From Bacteroidales bacterium (GTDB taxonomy: Bacteria; Bacteroidota; Bacteroidia; Bacteroidales; VadinHA17): a stretch of DNA of 46,938 bases. Both the position numbers and the translations under genes were made by a program. The first letter of the stretch is position 1, and the number at the start of each line of letters is the position of its first letter. The notes under the pieces are model-generated. The model was not told where the DNA came from, did no database searches, and worked only from the letters and a program-made list of their open reading frames with translations. The stretch is taken from NCBI GenBank assembly GCA_024763075.1, contig JANTGF010000024.1, forward strand, positions 1 through 46,938, given 5' to 3'. Below, one piece after another: positions 7,466 to 16,949 of the stretch.

Positions 7466-9796
7466 CTAACGTAATCCCCTGTCAAGCATTTGAAAAAGAT
7501 GCTCAAAATTTTCCCGGGTCTCTTCATCGAAGGATTCAAATTTTAAATCATTTTCCTCAACATAATCCATAAAGCCTGATGCAAGAACCGGTCTTAAAAT
7601 ATTGTTTTCCTCAAGATATTCCGAATTGGATTCAGGAATACCAATTCGTTTATGAAGAATATACTTTTTAAAATCGAGTGTAGAAAACAGATCCTCAATG
7701 GTATAGAAATTTTCCAGGTGAACAAGATGCTCCTGTGAAGCTTTATCATCGTTAAGGTATAATGTATTCTTCAGTGCCTCATGGGTTTTTATACCCTCAG
7801 AGCTATTTCCTGTAAGTACAATAAAATCAAGGCCCCATCCAAGCAAAATATTCACCATGGTTGAAATATTAGAAATCTTTGATGCCGGTAAAAAATAAAT
7901 TTCTTTATTAAAACCAATCAGCGTTCTGATAACTGTAAGATAATAATAAGTAGCAATATCCTCAATAATTACATTATTGTTTTTATGAATAAATTGTTGC
8001 TCGTTCAGACTTGAGCCTATTAATGTATAAACCGGTGTAAGGGTATCGGCAGAAGCAAATGCCAATGATCTTGCATTGTAAACTTTAGTTTCGCTGGATT
8101 CATCATTTTCAATTGCTCGTTGCACTGCAAGCAAACGATGCAGCTTCCTTATATCAATCAAATGGGCAGAATGTGTGGAGTAAATAATCTGCATTTTATC
8201 TTTGATATGTTCAAAGACCTTTAGAACATCTTCCTGGGCCCTGGCATGCAGACTCAATCCGGGTTCATCAATCAGCAAAACACGTCCTCTTTCATCTTTT
8301 GAAAGGGAAGATGCCTTTAACTCCAGGTAAAACGAAAGAAACCAACGAACTCCCCGGCTTCTTTGCTTTGGGTACAAGCGATCAAATCTGTCCTTTATCC
8401 AGAATTCGAGATATGGATGACCCACCTTTTCCGGATCTGAATCATCGTAATGTTCCAACTCAAAATTGATACTGATCTTATTTGCTTTTCCAATATTTTG
8501 TCTCCAGAAATCGTGAAAATCAAGGGTAACTTCTTTATTTAATTTCTCAATTTTCTGCTTCAGTATCCTGCTGCTTGTTTCTGTAAAAAAATCAGGAGTA
8601 AGACCCGATATCAAAAGATAATTCCTGGCAGCCCTGAGCCCCTCTTTCTGAAGATCCACTCTCATAATATCCTCAAGATCAATTCGATTGGGTAATAAAC
8701 TACTGAAATCTTCAAAAAATATGAATTCCGGAATCAGATCGAACAATATTTCACCAGCCTCTTCTTTTGTAAAAAACTTTTCAACCTCGGGCTTTTCTTT
8801 CATTACTTCTTTCTCAGCCAGAGCCAGGCTTTTACCCGAAATAAATTTATAAGCAATGTGTTTTTTAATAACAGCATTTTTTTTCGCTTCTTTATACTCC
8901 ATGGAAACCTTCAGATATTCTTTATTCAGATGTTCCATTTCATTTTGCAAACTACGCTTTTCCTTTTCTTTTGTTGTTTTATCAAAAACCTTCTGGATCT
9001 CATGCAGGGCCATGAAAGATTCTTCAAGTTTATTCTGAAGGTAATTAAAATGTTTCGTGGCTTTCACACTTTCATCTACAATCCGCGCATGATACAATGC
9101 CTCATCGGCTTTTCTTCTTTTTATATCAAATTCCTGATCTGCAATTTCACATACCCTGCGGGTCTCCTCAAATAGTTTATTTGCCTCCTCCAGTTTCTCC
9201 TCAGCATATTTTCCATTGGGTGTTTTTTTCAATAATTTGAATTCCTTTTTAGCTTCTGATAACAGATTATTCGCTGATTCAAGATTCTTTGCTTCTTCTC
9301 TTAACTTTTTCTCGGCGTTTTCTGCATCATCGACAATCTGATCCCTTTTGGCAAGATACTCATCAATACGCTTTTGCATTTCAGCCTCAACGTCTCTGAG
9401 ATTTTGTTCATACCTGCTGTAAAATCCGGATATTTCCACTCCATCCAGATATAAAACATTTTCCATATTATCATCCCACAGACGTGTCAGGGTAAAAGAA
9501 TGTGAAGTGCGAACAAAATTGAGGATTCCTTCGGGTAAGTTTTTACGCTTTAATACTTCTTCAAAAATTTCAGGCTGAATTTCAAAAGTACAGCTTACCT
9601 TTGGATTGGAGAGATCACTCCGCATTATATCTTCCGATATAGTTCCTGTGTAAAAACTATAAAGAGCCTCCAGAATGGAAGTTTTACCTGACTCATTCTG
9701 CCCGATTATCCCTGTAATATTATCGGAAGATAACTCACACCACCCGGTATCTATAATAGAGCGGTAATTATGTATTCTAAAACTGATCAGTTCCAC
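7466..9796 (-). CDS. OLD-family-like ATPase with coiled coil and degenerate TOPRIM
   Basis: The N-terminus is an SMC/RecF-type ABC ATPase half: IHNYRSI, then Walker A GQNESGKTS (32-40). A long charged coiled coil covers about 130-310. The second ATPase half has the signature region near 475, Walker B VLLIDEP (Asp510, Glu511) and the STHSAH switch near 540. The C-terminal part (about 600-730) resembles the TOPRIM nuclease domain of OLD proteins, with Glu612 in VIIEDIA. The next motif, normally DxD, reads VLTGN (Thr662, Asn664), so both metal-binding acids seem lost. The start codon is GTG. OLD proteins often act in phage defence, but no Gabija-type helicase or other partner is adjacent. Confidence 0.7.
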   Translation of the reverse strand: MELISFRIHNYRSIIDTGWCELSSDNITGIIGQNESGKTSILEALYSFYTGTISEDIMRSDLSNPKVSCTFEIQPEIFEEVLKRKNLPEGILNFVRTSHSFTLTRLWDDNMENVLYLDGVEISGFYSRYEQNLRDVEAEMQKRIDEYLAKRDQIVDDAENAEKKLREEAKNLESANNLLSEAKKEFKLLKKTPNGKYAEEKLEEANKLFEETRRVCEIADQEFDIKRRKADEALYHARIVDESVKATKHFNYLQNKLEESFMALHEIQKVFDKTTKEKEKRSLQNEMEHLNKEYLKVSMEYKEAKKNAVIKKHIAYKFISGKSLALAEKEVMKEKPEVEKFFTKEEAGEILFDLIPEFIFFEDFSSLLPNRIDLEDIMRVDLQKEGLRAARNYLLISGLTPDFFTETSSRILKQKIEKLNKEVTLDFHDFWRQNIGKANKISINFELEHYDDSDPEKVGHPYLEFWIKDRFDRLYPKQRSRGVRWFLSFYLELKASSLSKDERGRVLLIDEPGLSLHARAQEDVLKVFEHIKDKMQIIYSTHSAHLIDIRKLHRLLAVQRAIENDESSETKVYNARSLAFASADTLTPVYTLIGSSLNEQQFIHKNNNVIIEDIATYYYLTVIRTLIGFNKEIYFLPASKISNISTMVNILLGWGLDFIVLTGNSSEGIKTHEALKNTLYLNDDKASQEHLVHLENFYTIEDLFSTLDFKKYILHKRIGIPESNSEYLEENNILRPVLASGFMDYVEENDLKFESFDEETRENFEHLFQMLDRGLR

Positions 9797-9915
9797 GAAA
9801 TATTAATCTCTAATTTATTTTTATTCCTATTGTAAAAATACACAGGTTACTTTTCAGGTTAAGGCTTATAGGTTCCCCGTAAAAATACCGTAAAATACAA
9901 AAAAGTCCCAACTTT

Positions 9916-10722
9916 TCAAACTTTGAAACCCATTACCAGAATATCGTCCACCTGTTCATGATTTTTCATCCAGTCAATTAACTCATTTAACAAAGCTTCC
10001 TTTTGTTCATTCAATGGTTTACTATGATACTTTATGAGTAAATCCCTGAAACGGTTCACTTTAAGTTTTTTTCCGTGCGGACCTCCAAACTGGTCTGCAT
10101 AGCCATCGGAAAAGATGTACAAAATATCATTCTCCCTCATCTGGATTTCATGATTTATAAAAGACTTTTCCTCATTGCCACTAATACCAATTGGCATTCT
10201 GTCACCTTTAATAATATGTAAAGCATGATTTCTAAAATAATACAGAGGATTATTTGCTCCCGAAAAATGCAACACTCTTGTTTGCGGGTTGAATGCACAC
10301 AAGCTTATATCCATCCCGTCTTTTGAGTGATCATGATCGTCTGTCTGATGCAATGCTTTCATGATCTTTTCTCTGAGCATATTGAGAATTCTGTTAGGTA
10401 AAAGAAAACTTTTTGATGAAAGGATCTCATTTAAAAAAGTTATTCCCAGGATACTCATTAAAGCACCGGGAACTCCATGGCCCGTACAATCAGCAGCTGC
10501 AAAATAAATCCATTCCTGCTTTTTGAATATCCAGTAAAAGTCTCCACTCACAATATCTTTAGGAAGGTAGATCAGAAAATGACTTGGTAAAATCCTGAAA
10601 ATCTGCTTTGAAGGAGGTAAAAGCGCTGCTTGTATCAGGGAAGCATATTGCAGACTCTGAAACAGTTCATCTTCACGACTTTTTTCGGACAAGGTCGGTT
10701 TGCGGGATTTCTTAGTGGCCAT
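9916..10722 (-). CDS. SpoIIE-type PP2C serine/threonine phosphatase
   Basis: This is a stand-alone PPM/SpoIIE phosphatase domain of 268 aa that should dephosphorylate Ser/Thr on a regulatory protein in the cytoplasm. Metal-binding motifs are SGDFYW (Asp61), ADCTGHGVPGALMS (Asp78) and the late DILYIFSDGYADQFGG block. It starts with a short basic tail and a helix (LQYASLIQAALLPP) typical of the linker after a sensor domain, but no sensor domain is present, so input must come from a partner. Partner-switching anti-sigma or histidine-kinase-linked systems are usual, yet no such gene is adjacent. It begins 30 bp after the glpD stop and is probably cotranscribed with it. Confidence 0.85.
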   Translation of the reverse strand: MATKKSRKPTLSEKSREDELFQSLQYASLIQAALLPPSKQIFRILPSHFLIYLPKDIVSGDFYWIFKKQEWIYFAAADCTGHGVPGALMSILGITFLNEILSSKSFLLPNRILNMLREKIMKALHQTDDHDHSKDGMDISLCAFNPQTRVLHFSGANNPLYYFRNHALHIIKGDRMPIGISGNEEKSFINHEIQMRENDILYIFSDGYADQFGGPHGKKLKVNRFRDLLIKYHSKPLNEQKEALLNELIDWMKNHEQVDDILVMGFKV

Positions 10723-10752
10723 TTCTATATGGATAATAATTTAATACACTTA

Positions 10753-12309
10753 TCACAAGACATATTCCAACGCAAGTTTACGATACTGTTTGGTCTGCTC
10801 TTCTATCCATGATTCATCTTTTCCCAGTTCCACAGCCATAAGCTCTGCTACTATATGAGCTGCCTTTATGCTGGACTTGGCATCCAGCAAAAGTAAGCGG
10901 ATTCTTCTGGCCAGGAAATCCTCAACCGTTCTGGCCATTTCATTTCTTACAGCCCAGATAACCTCTGCTTTTACATAGGTAAAATTTTCCGTCAGTGACT
11001 TACCCAGTTCCTTATGTTTAGTAATCAATTCGCGAATATACACCGAGTCAGCACCGTAATAATGGAGGTGATCATTTTCATTAAAATTTTTCAGATAACC
11101 ATGAATGGGCATCCTTTCAGTGACAGATTTCTTATCCGGCAATCCACCAATTAAAAGGGCTTTATCGATCACATCTTCTCCCATTTTCCGGTAGGTCGTC
11201 CATTTTCCACCAATGATGGTAACCAATCCCGACAGGGAAACAATTATTTTATGACTTCTTGATACTTCCTTAGTTTCTTCATTATGTCCTTCAGGTGCAG
11301 CCAGGGGTCTTAATCCGGCAAAAACACTCAAAACATCATCTTTTCCTGGTACTGCACTCAGATAATCGCCAGCAGTATCCAGGATAAAATCTATTTCCTC
11401 CTGCAGAGCTCTTGGTTCAAGTTCTATGTGGTCAACCAGTGTGTCAGTTGTTCCGACAATTACTTTATTGTGCCAGGGGACAGCGAACAAAACTCTTCCA
11501 TCAGAAGTTTTGGGTATCATAATTGCTGAATCCCCTTTCAGAAATTTCTTATCAAGAATGATATGGACTCCCTGAGATGGAACAATCGATTTCCTCGCAT
11601 TAGGATCATCCATTTGGTGGACCGAATCGGCAAAAACACCCGTAGCATTGACCACAACTTTTCCCTTTACTTCATATTCCTTACCCGATTCTTCATCCCT
11701 CACCTTAACTCCCCTGATCAGGCCATCCGATGATTTCAATAAGGAATAAACCTTCATGTAATTTACCGGTACCCCTCCGTTTTCATCCATGGTTTGTGCC
11801 AGATTGATTGCTAACCTGGAATCATCAAACTGTCCATCATAATAAATGGTTCCTCCTTTTAATCCCTCAGTTTTCAAATTTGGAATGGCCTCCATCACTT
11901 CCTCTTTACTGATATGCTCAGAAGGTCCAAGGCCAAGTTTGCCGGCCATCAGGTCATACACTTTTAGGCCCACTGTATAAAACGGTCCATCCCACCACTC
12001 ATAATTTGGTATTACAAATGCCTGATTCTTAACAAGGTGTGGTGCATTTCGTCGCAACATTCCTCTCTCCTTCAATGCCTCAAGTACCAGTGAAATGTCT
12101 CCCTGGGCCAGATATCGAACCCCTCCATGAACCAGTTTTGTAGAACGGCTGGATGTTCCTTTTGCAAAATCATGTTGCTCAAACAGAACGGTTTTATAAC
12201 CTCTGGTACAGGAATCTACTCCTGCACCCAAACCGGTGGCTCCTCCCCCGATGATGATAACATCCCAGTCGGTATTACCGACTTTTTGAAGATTAATTTC
12301 TCTATTCAT
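10753..12309 (-). CDS. glpD: Aerobic glycerol-3-phosphate dehydrogenase
   Basis: This FAD enzyme oxidises sn-glycerol-3-phosphate to dihydroxyacetone phosphate and passes electrons to quinone at the inner membrane. The FAD-binding motif is DVIIIGGGATGLGAG (15-29), followed by the family signature FAKGTSSRSTKLVHGGVRYL. The substrate-binding blocks FAVPWHNKVIVGTTDT and GLRPLAA and the C-terminal DAO_C cap are present. Length (518 aa) fits GlpD rather than the anaerobic GlpA with its extra domain. Its start overlaps the end of the SRPBCC gene by 8 bp and the phosphatase gene follows at 30 bp, suggesting a three-gene transcript. No glpK or glpF is in the window. Confidence 0.93.
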   Translation of the reverse strand: MNREINLQKVGNTDWDVIIIGGGATGLGAGVDSCTRGYKTVLFEQHDFAKGTSSRSTKLVHGGVRYLAQGDISLVLEALKERGMLRRNAPHLVKNQAFVIPNYEWWDGPFYTVGLKVYDLMAGKLGLGPSEHISKEEVMEAIPNLKTEGLKGGTIYYDGQFDDSRLAINLAQTMDENGGVPVNYMKVYSLLKSSDGLIRGVKVRDEESGKEYEVKGKVVVNATGVFADSVHQMDDPNARKSIVPSQGVHIILDKKFLKGDSAIMIPKTSDGRVLFAVPWHNKVIVGTTDTLVDHIELEPRALQEEIDFILDTAGDYLSAVPGKDDVLSVFAGLRPLAAPEGHNEETKEVSRSHKIIVSLSGLVTIIGGKWTTYRKMGEDVIDKALLIGGLPDKKSVTERMPIHGYLKNFNENDHLHYYGADSVYIRELITKHKELGKSLTENFTYVKAEVIWAVRNEMARTVEDFLARRIRLLLLDAKSSIKAAHIVAELMAVELGKDESWIEEQTKQYRKLALEYVL

Positions 12310-13321
12310 TTTTTATGGGAAAATACACAATTGTTTCAATCAAATATTCACTTTCCACAGAACCCGGATCGGTAACATACTCTTCCCAGGGTTTGCCCAC
12401 AGAGACTATATTATTTTTTTTCAAATAATCACCAATTTTATCGTAAGTTAGATTTATCGTATTATACGGACCAAAATGGGAGGCAAACACAACTTTCTGA
12501 GGACCTGTTTCCGCATATTTTATTTCTCCTTTCGATTTTAATTTTGATGCTACCGGAATCCCCGGGGTTAATTTTAAATCTCCGGTTTCTCTGTTATAAG
12601 TCTCATAAACAGCAAAGGGAGCTCCAGCCATTGAAACCTTGCCGGAATTCGCATATTCCATTAGTTTTTGGTAACTTTCTCCCAATACCTGTCCAATTTG
12701 GGCCATATTTGCATCCATTGTAATCGTAAGAACCTTGCGACCCGGAATTTCCTTAATTCCAATTTCCCCTGTCCTGGGTTGGGGAATGTATTTGGTTTCC
12801 TCACAGAGTTTTTTAAAACTCTCCATACCCTGCCCAACTGCCGGGCCAAGTATCTTATCCATAAACGGACCCATTAATCTCTCTACCGGGTATGAAAGGC
12901 TTCCCTGAATACTCCAGTTTGCGACGGTTTTACCCTCCTTCTCTGAAAAAGACCAGATTACATCCGCTTTTCCGGGCCGTGGATTAAAAAATTCAAGATC
13001 GGAAATAATTTTTTTATTCTTTTCCATTTCTTTAATGGTAAGTTTGCCTGAACCTATAATCTCACCTTTCCACTCATAGCCGGAACCAATATTATTTCCC
13101 TCACCAATCACAGTAACATAAGCCAGGGTATCCTGTGTCAGCCAGGGATCCCACTTTGATCTGTAGTTAAAATCAGAAGCAAGATAAAATACTGTTTCCG
13201 GTGGAGCATCAATCTCCGCTGACCGTTCAACAGTATAGATTTTTGGAAGAGCCAGTGGAAGAGCCAGAACAAGGATGGCCAAAACACCAAGTATCCATAA
13301 CAATACTTTTAATATTTTCAT
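12302..13321 (-). CDS. SRPBCC plus GyrI-like domain protein, membrane-anchored
   Basis: An N-terminal membrane segment (about 3-26) precedes two ligand-binding domains. Residues about 30-170 are an SRPBCC/polyketide-cyclase-like domain (VERSAEIDAPPETVFYLASDF). Residues about 185-339 are a GyrI-like effector-binding domain (TITMDANMAQIGQVLGESYQKL). The two domains together form a hydrophobic-ligand-binding module known from many Bacteroidota proteins of unknown role. The 3-prime end overlaps glpD by 8 bp, so translation of the two may be coupled. The ligand cannot be inferred; the membrane anchor points to a lipid or envelope-related compound. Confidence 0.8.
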   Translation of the reverse strand: MKILKVLLWILGVLAILVLALPLALPKIYTVERSAEIDAPPETVFYLASDFNYRSKWDPWLTQDTLAYVTVIGEGNNIGSGYEWKGEIIGSGKLTIKEMEKNKKIISDLEFFNPRPGKADVIWSFSEKEGKTVANWSIQGSLSYPVERLMGPFMDKILGPAVGQGMESFKKLCEETKYIPQPRTGEIGIKEIPGRKVLTITMDANMAQIGQVLGESYQKLMEYANSGKVSMAGAPFAVYETYNRETGDLKLTPGIPVASKLKSKGEIKYAETGPQKVVFASHFGPYNTINLTYDKIGDYLKKNNIVSVGKPWEEYVTDPGSVESEYLIETIVYFPIKNE

Positions 13322-13465
13322 AGTTTTATAATTAAATATTTGATTTGCTGCAAGATACCGAATATAATTATATTATGCAAAATCATAAATATGAAAAAAC
13401 CTTATTGTCAATTAAATTTTCACCCAGACCTCCGGGCTTTTATCTTATCCTGGCATAAAATTATG

Positions 13466-14425
13466 CTACACAAATAAATGTAGTGCATAAAAAATTGCAG
13501 GAAGGGTAAAAATACTCAGAATAGTTGTTATAAAAACATTTTGTGTTGCCATTTTATCATCTGCACCATAAATTCTTGCAAGCACTACAATATTAGCCAT
13601 ACATGGCATAGAAACTTCAATAATTATTACAGAAACGGCAATAACTCCGGGTTCAAACAGAAAAATTCTGTTCAACCCTATAACCATTAATATTCCAACC
13701 AGAGGTATCAGGATCAATTTATTTAATCCCAGAACATATGCCTGTCCCGAACGAATGGCATCCTTCCATTTTATACCTGCCAGTATAGCCCCGATATAAA
13801 GCATAGATAAGTAAATGGTTGTATTGCCCAGCCCTTCAAGTGGCTGATTCAGTAAGGCCGGAATCTTAAGTTGCAACATCAGGAAAACAAAACCAAATGC
13901 GAAAGCCAGTGTATTCAGGTTCAGAAGAGGCTTCAGGTTGCTCCAAAATCCATTTTCACCTCCTCCCCCTTTTAAAATAAGTACCCCGGCTGTCCACATA
14001 AACAGGCTGGAAACCAGGTGAAACAAAATTGCATAATATAGCCCCTCCCCTCCCGGAAACAACACATTGATAAGTGGAAAACCAAGATATACAATATTGC
14101 CAAACATGGTATGTACCACGTGAACAGAAGCAGCATCTTTTGATAAATGCAATACTTTTGAGGACAAATATCCGCCAAACCACATCACACACATCATAAT
14201 TACAGAAAATACCAGAACAAATATGCTGTTTTGCAGCAGGCCTTCACCCATGTCAATATTTGAAATACCTGTAAGAATCAGTAAGGGAAGGGTTATATGA
14301 AAGATGATTTTGGAAAGCACATCCTTTCCTGTTTCAGTAATTATCTTAAAATGGCCCGCCAGTATTCCAATGATTACAAGCACTCCAAGTACGAAAAGTT
14401 GGTTGAAAAGCAATTGCAGTTCCAT
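13466..14425 (-). CDS. AEC-family transporter (auxin efflux carrier type)
   Basis: This integral membrane protein of 319 aa has about ten hydrophobic segments in two halves joined by a central loop, as in the AEC/BART superfamily. Family features are the N-terminal GVLVIIGILAGHFKII segment and the C-terminal SMPCMANIVVLARIYGAD block. Bacterial members export or import malate, malonate or other small acids; the substrate is not clear here. It is divergent from the TonB-like gene. A TAGCTTTG element lies 12 bp before the ATG, implying a very short leader. Confidence 0.85.
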   Translation of the reverse strand: MELQLLFNQLFVLGVLVIIGILAGHFKIITETGKDVLSKIIFHITLPLLILTGISNIDMGEGLLQNSIFVLVFSVIMMCVMWFGGYLSSKVLHLSKDAASVHVVHTMFGNIVYLGFPLINVLFPGGEGLYYAILFHLVSSLFMWTAGVLILKGGGGENGFWSNLKPLLNLNTLAFAFGFVFLMLQLKIPALLNQPLEGLGNTTIYLSMLYIGAILAGIKWKDAIRSGQAYVLGLNKLILIPLVGILMVIGLNRIFLFEPGVIAVSVIIIEVSMPCMANIVVLARIYGADDKMATQNVFITTILSIFTLPAIFYALHLFV

Positions 14426-14436
14426 AAGACAAAATT

Positions 14437-14444
14437 CAAAGCTA
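14437..14444 (-). promoter_or_regulatory. -7 element for the AEC transporter gene
   Basis: Read on the minus strand the sequence is TAGCTTTG, an exact TAnnTTTG match. It ends 12 bp before the start codon, so the transcript would have only a few leader bases. Confidence 0.5.
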
Positions 14445-14578
14445 ATTTATTTTTTATAAAATCAGGAACAAGGCTTCATTTTTCCCGTACCCTATCGAAA
14501 AAGAAAGTGTTTTGTCAATAATAAAATCGAATAATATTCGCTTTTAAGGATAAACCCCGAATGAATACATTCTACTAA

Positions 14579-14586
14579 TAATTTTG
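14579..14586 (+). promoter_or_regulatory. -7 element for the TonB-like gene
   Basis: TAATTTTG is an exact TAnnTTTG match, 12 bp before the ATG at 14599. It overlaps the TTG at 14584 that a frame caller could take as a start, which supports the ATG as the true start and a nearly leaderless mRNA. Confidence 0.55.
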
Positions 14587-14598
14587 TATTTTCGCAGC

Positions 14599-15357
14599 AT
14601 GAAATACGAGGTCTTTGCAAAGAAAAATATTTATGGCATTTTAGGAACAATAATTGTTCATCTTATTGTTGCCATTATATTTTTACTTGTTAAGTTATCT
14701 GCGGATTTCAAAAATACCGACGGTGGAATATTAATTGATCTTTCAAGCCTGCAGGATGAAGTAACCGAGCTGCAAAAAAAGGCAGAACAGGCGAAGGAAA
14801 AAAGTGATAATCCGCTTAATGATTTCCATGATTTTGCCGTAAATGAAGCCAATCAGAAAGATGTAAAATTTGATATAAATGAATACATTGATGCGGTAAA
14901 AAATGAAATGATTGAGAAGGGAGATTTAAGTAAGGATAATTTCATCGACCGGGCAAAACAGAAACAAAACCCGGAAGGTGAAATTGAGTTTATTGAAAAT
15001 AAGGAAAGTACCAAGGCAGATGAGGAGAAGAAAACATCTGCACAAATGGAATCGAATTATCGTGGACCTACACGTATTTCTTATTCCCTTGTTTACCTTA
15101 ATAAACCCCGTTTAAAAGTAAAACTTCCCATCCCGATTTATACCTGCCCTGACGGGGGAAGTGTAACGGTAGGTATTATCGTAAATCAATATGGGAAAGT
15201 TATCAGTGCCCGGATAATGGCAGTAGAGAGCAATGATTCGGCTTCCTGCCTGAGGGAAGCTGCACTAAATGCTGCGAAGAAATCCACTTTCACTCCCGGG
15301 AAACAATTTCCTGAAAAACACGAAGGGACAATTACCTATATTTTTACTTCGCAATAA
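14599..15357 (+). CDS. TonB-family energy transducer-like protein
   Basis: The protein is 252 aa from the ATG at 14599. One transmembrane helix lies near the N-terminus (about 9-32), followed by a charged, partly coiled periplasmic region rich in Lys, Glu and Asp instead of the Pro-rich spacer of classical TonB. The C-terminal domain (about 185-252) has the TonB fold signature GGSVTVGIIVNQYGKVISARIM and ends KSTFTPGKQFPEKHEGTITYIF. No exbB or exbD lies nearby. It may energise an outer-membrane receptor or may be a TonB-like envelope protein with another role. The upstream TTG codon sits in the promoter and is rejected as a start. Confidence 0.8.
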   Translation: MKYEVFAKKNIYGILGTIIVHLIVAIIFLLVKLSADFKNTDGGILIDLSSLQDEVTELQKKAEQAKEKSDNPLNDFHDFAVNEANQKDVKFDINEYIDAVKNEMIEKGDLSKDNFIDRAKQKQNPEGEIEFIENKESTKADEEKKTSAQMESNYRGPTRISYSLVYLNKPRLKVKLPIPIYTCPDGGSVTVGIIVNQYGKVISARIMAVESNDSASCLREAALNAAKKSTFTPGKQFPEKHEGTITYIFTSQ

Positions 15358-15384
15358 TAAACAATCCCAAAAGAAACCCTCCTG

Positions 15385-16110
15385 CTATCGTTTTGCATAA
15401 CCTGCGTCAAAAGTCTCTTCCCACTTTTTTTGAATATGACGATTGTTAATACGGTAAGACAGCGAAATATAAAACAACTGCACATTCAGATCCTTATAAA
15501 TCTGATCCCCATTGGAATTCTTAAAGTCCTGGTTTAATAAACTTTGCAAATAATATTTAAATTGTATATTAACACCTCCGGGAAACTGAACCCCGGCAAA
15601 AACAGAAGGAACAAAATACCTGACTTCATCCGTAAACCAGGCTGTATATTTCACCTTTTCATTGCTACGGCTCCCATTTCCACTTGGCCAGTATTTATGC
15701 TTAAACTGAAATTGCCATTCGTACTCCGCACCTCCGAAAAAGTAAAAGTGATTATTCAGAGACCCCAGTTTAATTGCCAGTGGAATCCCAAGATTATATG
15801 TTCTGAAAATATGTTTTACAAGCACATTTTCCTGTTCCCCAAATGATTGATTTTCATTCATAATAAAGCCCACATTTCTGAGAGCCAGTCCTGAATATAA
15901 ACCAAAATTATTACCGAAATCAACATTTACGAATTGGCCAATATGTAAAAAGACCGTCCATCGCAAATTTGTTGAGAGAGAATTTCCTCCCCTGTCAGCC
16001 TGACTCATCTGGAAAATCATCTCCCCTCCGGTGGAGGTGTAAACCTGCTGTCCGGCAGATGTAAATGAAAGAGATGAAACAACTATTATTATTACAAGTA
16101 ATTTTTTCAT
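15385..16110 (-). CDS. Predicted outer-membrane beta-barrel protein
   Basis: A signal peptide (about 1-20, ending TSAGQ) precedes a sequence with alternating hydrophobic strands rich in Tyr, Phe and Gly (for example NFGLYSGLALRNVGF and FYFFGGAEYEWQF). This pattern is typical of small 8-10-stranded outer-membrane barrels such as PorT-like or OmpA-barrel families, and the last strand VQLFYISLSYRI is followed by a 21-residue basic tail instead of a terminal aromatic. No specific family was recognised. It is convergent with the TonB-like gene, 27 bp apart. Confidence 0.65.
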   Translation of the reverse strand: MKKLLVIIIVVSSLSFTSAGQQVYTSTGGEMIFQMSQADRGGNSLSTNLRWTVFLHIGQFVNVDFGNNFGLYSGLALRNVGFIMNENQSFGEQENVLVKHIFRTYNLGIPLAIKLGSLNNHFYFFGGAEYEWQFQFKHKYWPSGNGSRSNEKVKYTAWFTDEVRYFVPSVFAGVQFPGGVNIQFKYYLQSLLNQDFKNSNGDQIYKDLNVQLFYISLSYRINNRHIQKKWEETFDAGYAKR

Positions 16111-16187
16111 AGAATAATTTATTTGCGGTTAATTCATTGCGAAAGATATTAATTTTTTCCCAACTTCTAATAAAAAGATAATCTTAT

Positions 16188-16907
16188 TCAAAATAATTCT
16201 GAAGGTCCCCATGAAAATGGTTTTATTAACTCTTCCGTGTTTTTATTTATATTTTTTCTTGAAATCAAAGGGGATACTGAATAAGCATCTATCTTATCTT
16301 CCGGGAAAGGGACAAGCAACTTTAAAACATCATCTAATGACTGGTTCCGATTCAGCCATTGTGCTTCCTCTTCTTTTTTTAGAATCACCGGCATTCTCTT
16401 TTTTGAGTTATGTATTTTTGCCAGTTTGGGATTTGCTGCAGTAGTAATGATACTGAAAGTAGAGATAATTTCTCCGGTGGGCTTATTTGTCCAGTGATCA
16501 TAAATCCCTGCAAATGAAAATATTCTACTGTCAGGAAGATAAATATAATAAGGTATTTTTTCATTTTTACGATGCTGCCATTCATAAAATCCCGAGGCAG
16601 GAATAAGGCAGCGCCCTGACTTTATTGCTTGCCTAAATGATGGTTTTTCTGCAATTGTTTCAGCCCTTGCATTAAAGGTCTGATAACGAATCTTATTTGC
16701 CTGATCTGTAGAATTACACCAGAAAGGAATCAAACCCCACTTGAAAAGCAAAATTTGCTCCCGGTGGTCCATACATAAAACAGGCATCTTTGGCAATTCA
16801 AAGGCATGATAATAATAGCTGGGCCGGAAATCAGGATCAATGAGCTCTGCACCATACCTTCTTTCCATCTCATCCCTGACAATATTTACATTTACAGTAA
16901 AACACAT
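16188..16907 (-). CDS. yedK: SRAP protein (YedK/HMCES), abasic-site DNA crosslinker
   Basis: This protein shields abasic sites in single-stranded DNA by forming a thiazolidine link through its N-terminal Cys. The essential Cys2 is present (MCFTVNV). The active-site motif NARAET gives Asn79, Arg81 and Glu83. The block LIPASGFYEW places the catalytic Glu at 109, and His166 (AKIHNSKKRMP) completes the site. The length of 239 aa is normal. A TATTTTTG promoter element lies 43 bp upstream on the same strand. I saw no clear LexA box in the intergenic region, so SOS control is not shown. Confidence 0.93.
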   Translation of the reverse strand: MCFTVNVNIVRDEMERRYGAELIDPDFRPSYYYHAFELPKMPVLCMDHREQILLFKWGLIPFWCNSTDQANKIRYQTFNARAETIAEKPSFRQAIKSGRCLIPASGFYEWQHRKNEKIPYYIYLPDSRIFSFAGIYDHWTNKPTGEIISTFSIITTAANPKLAKIHNSKKRMPVILKKEEEAQWLNRNQSLDDVLKLLVPFPEDKIDAYSVSPLISRKNINKNTEELIKPFSWGPSELF

Positions 16908-16949
16908 GCTTTTATAACAACATTAATATTATGAAGATTGGATAGATTT

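Noticed and set aside
7466-10722. Defence island formed by the OLD-like ATPase and SpoIIE phosphatase
   Set aside because: They are separated by 119 bp, the phosphatase fits the glpD transcript, and no other defence gene, integrase or tRNA is nearby.
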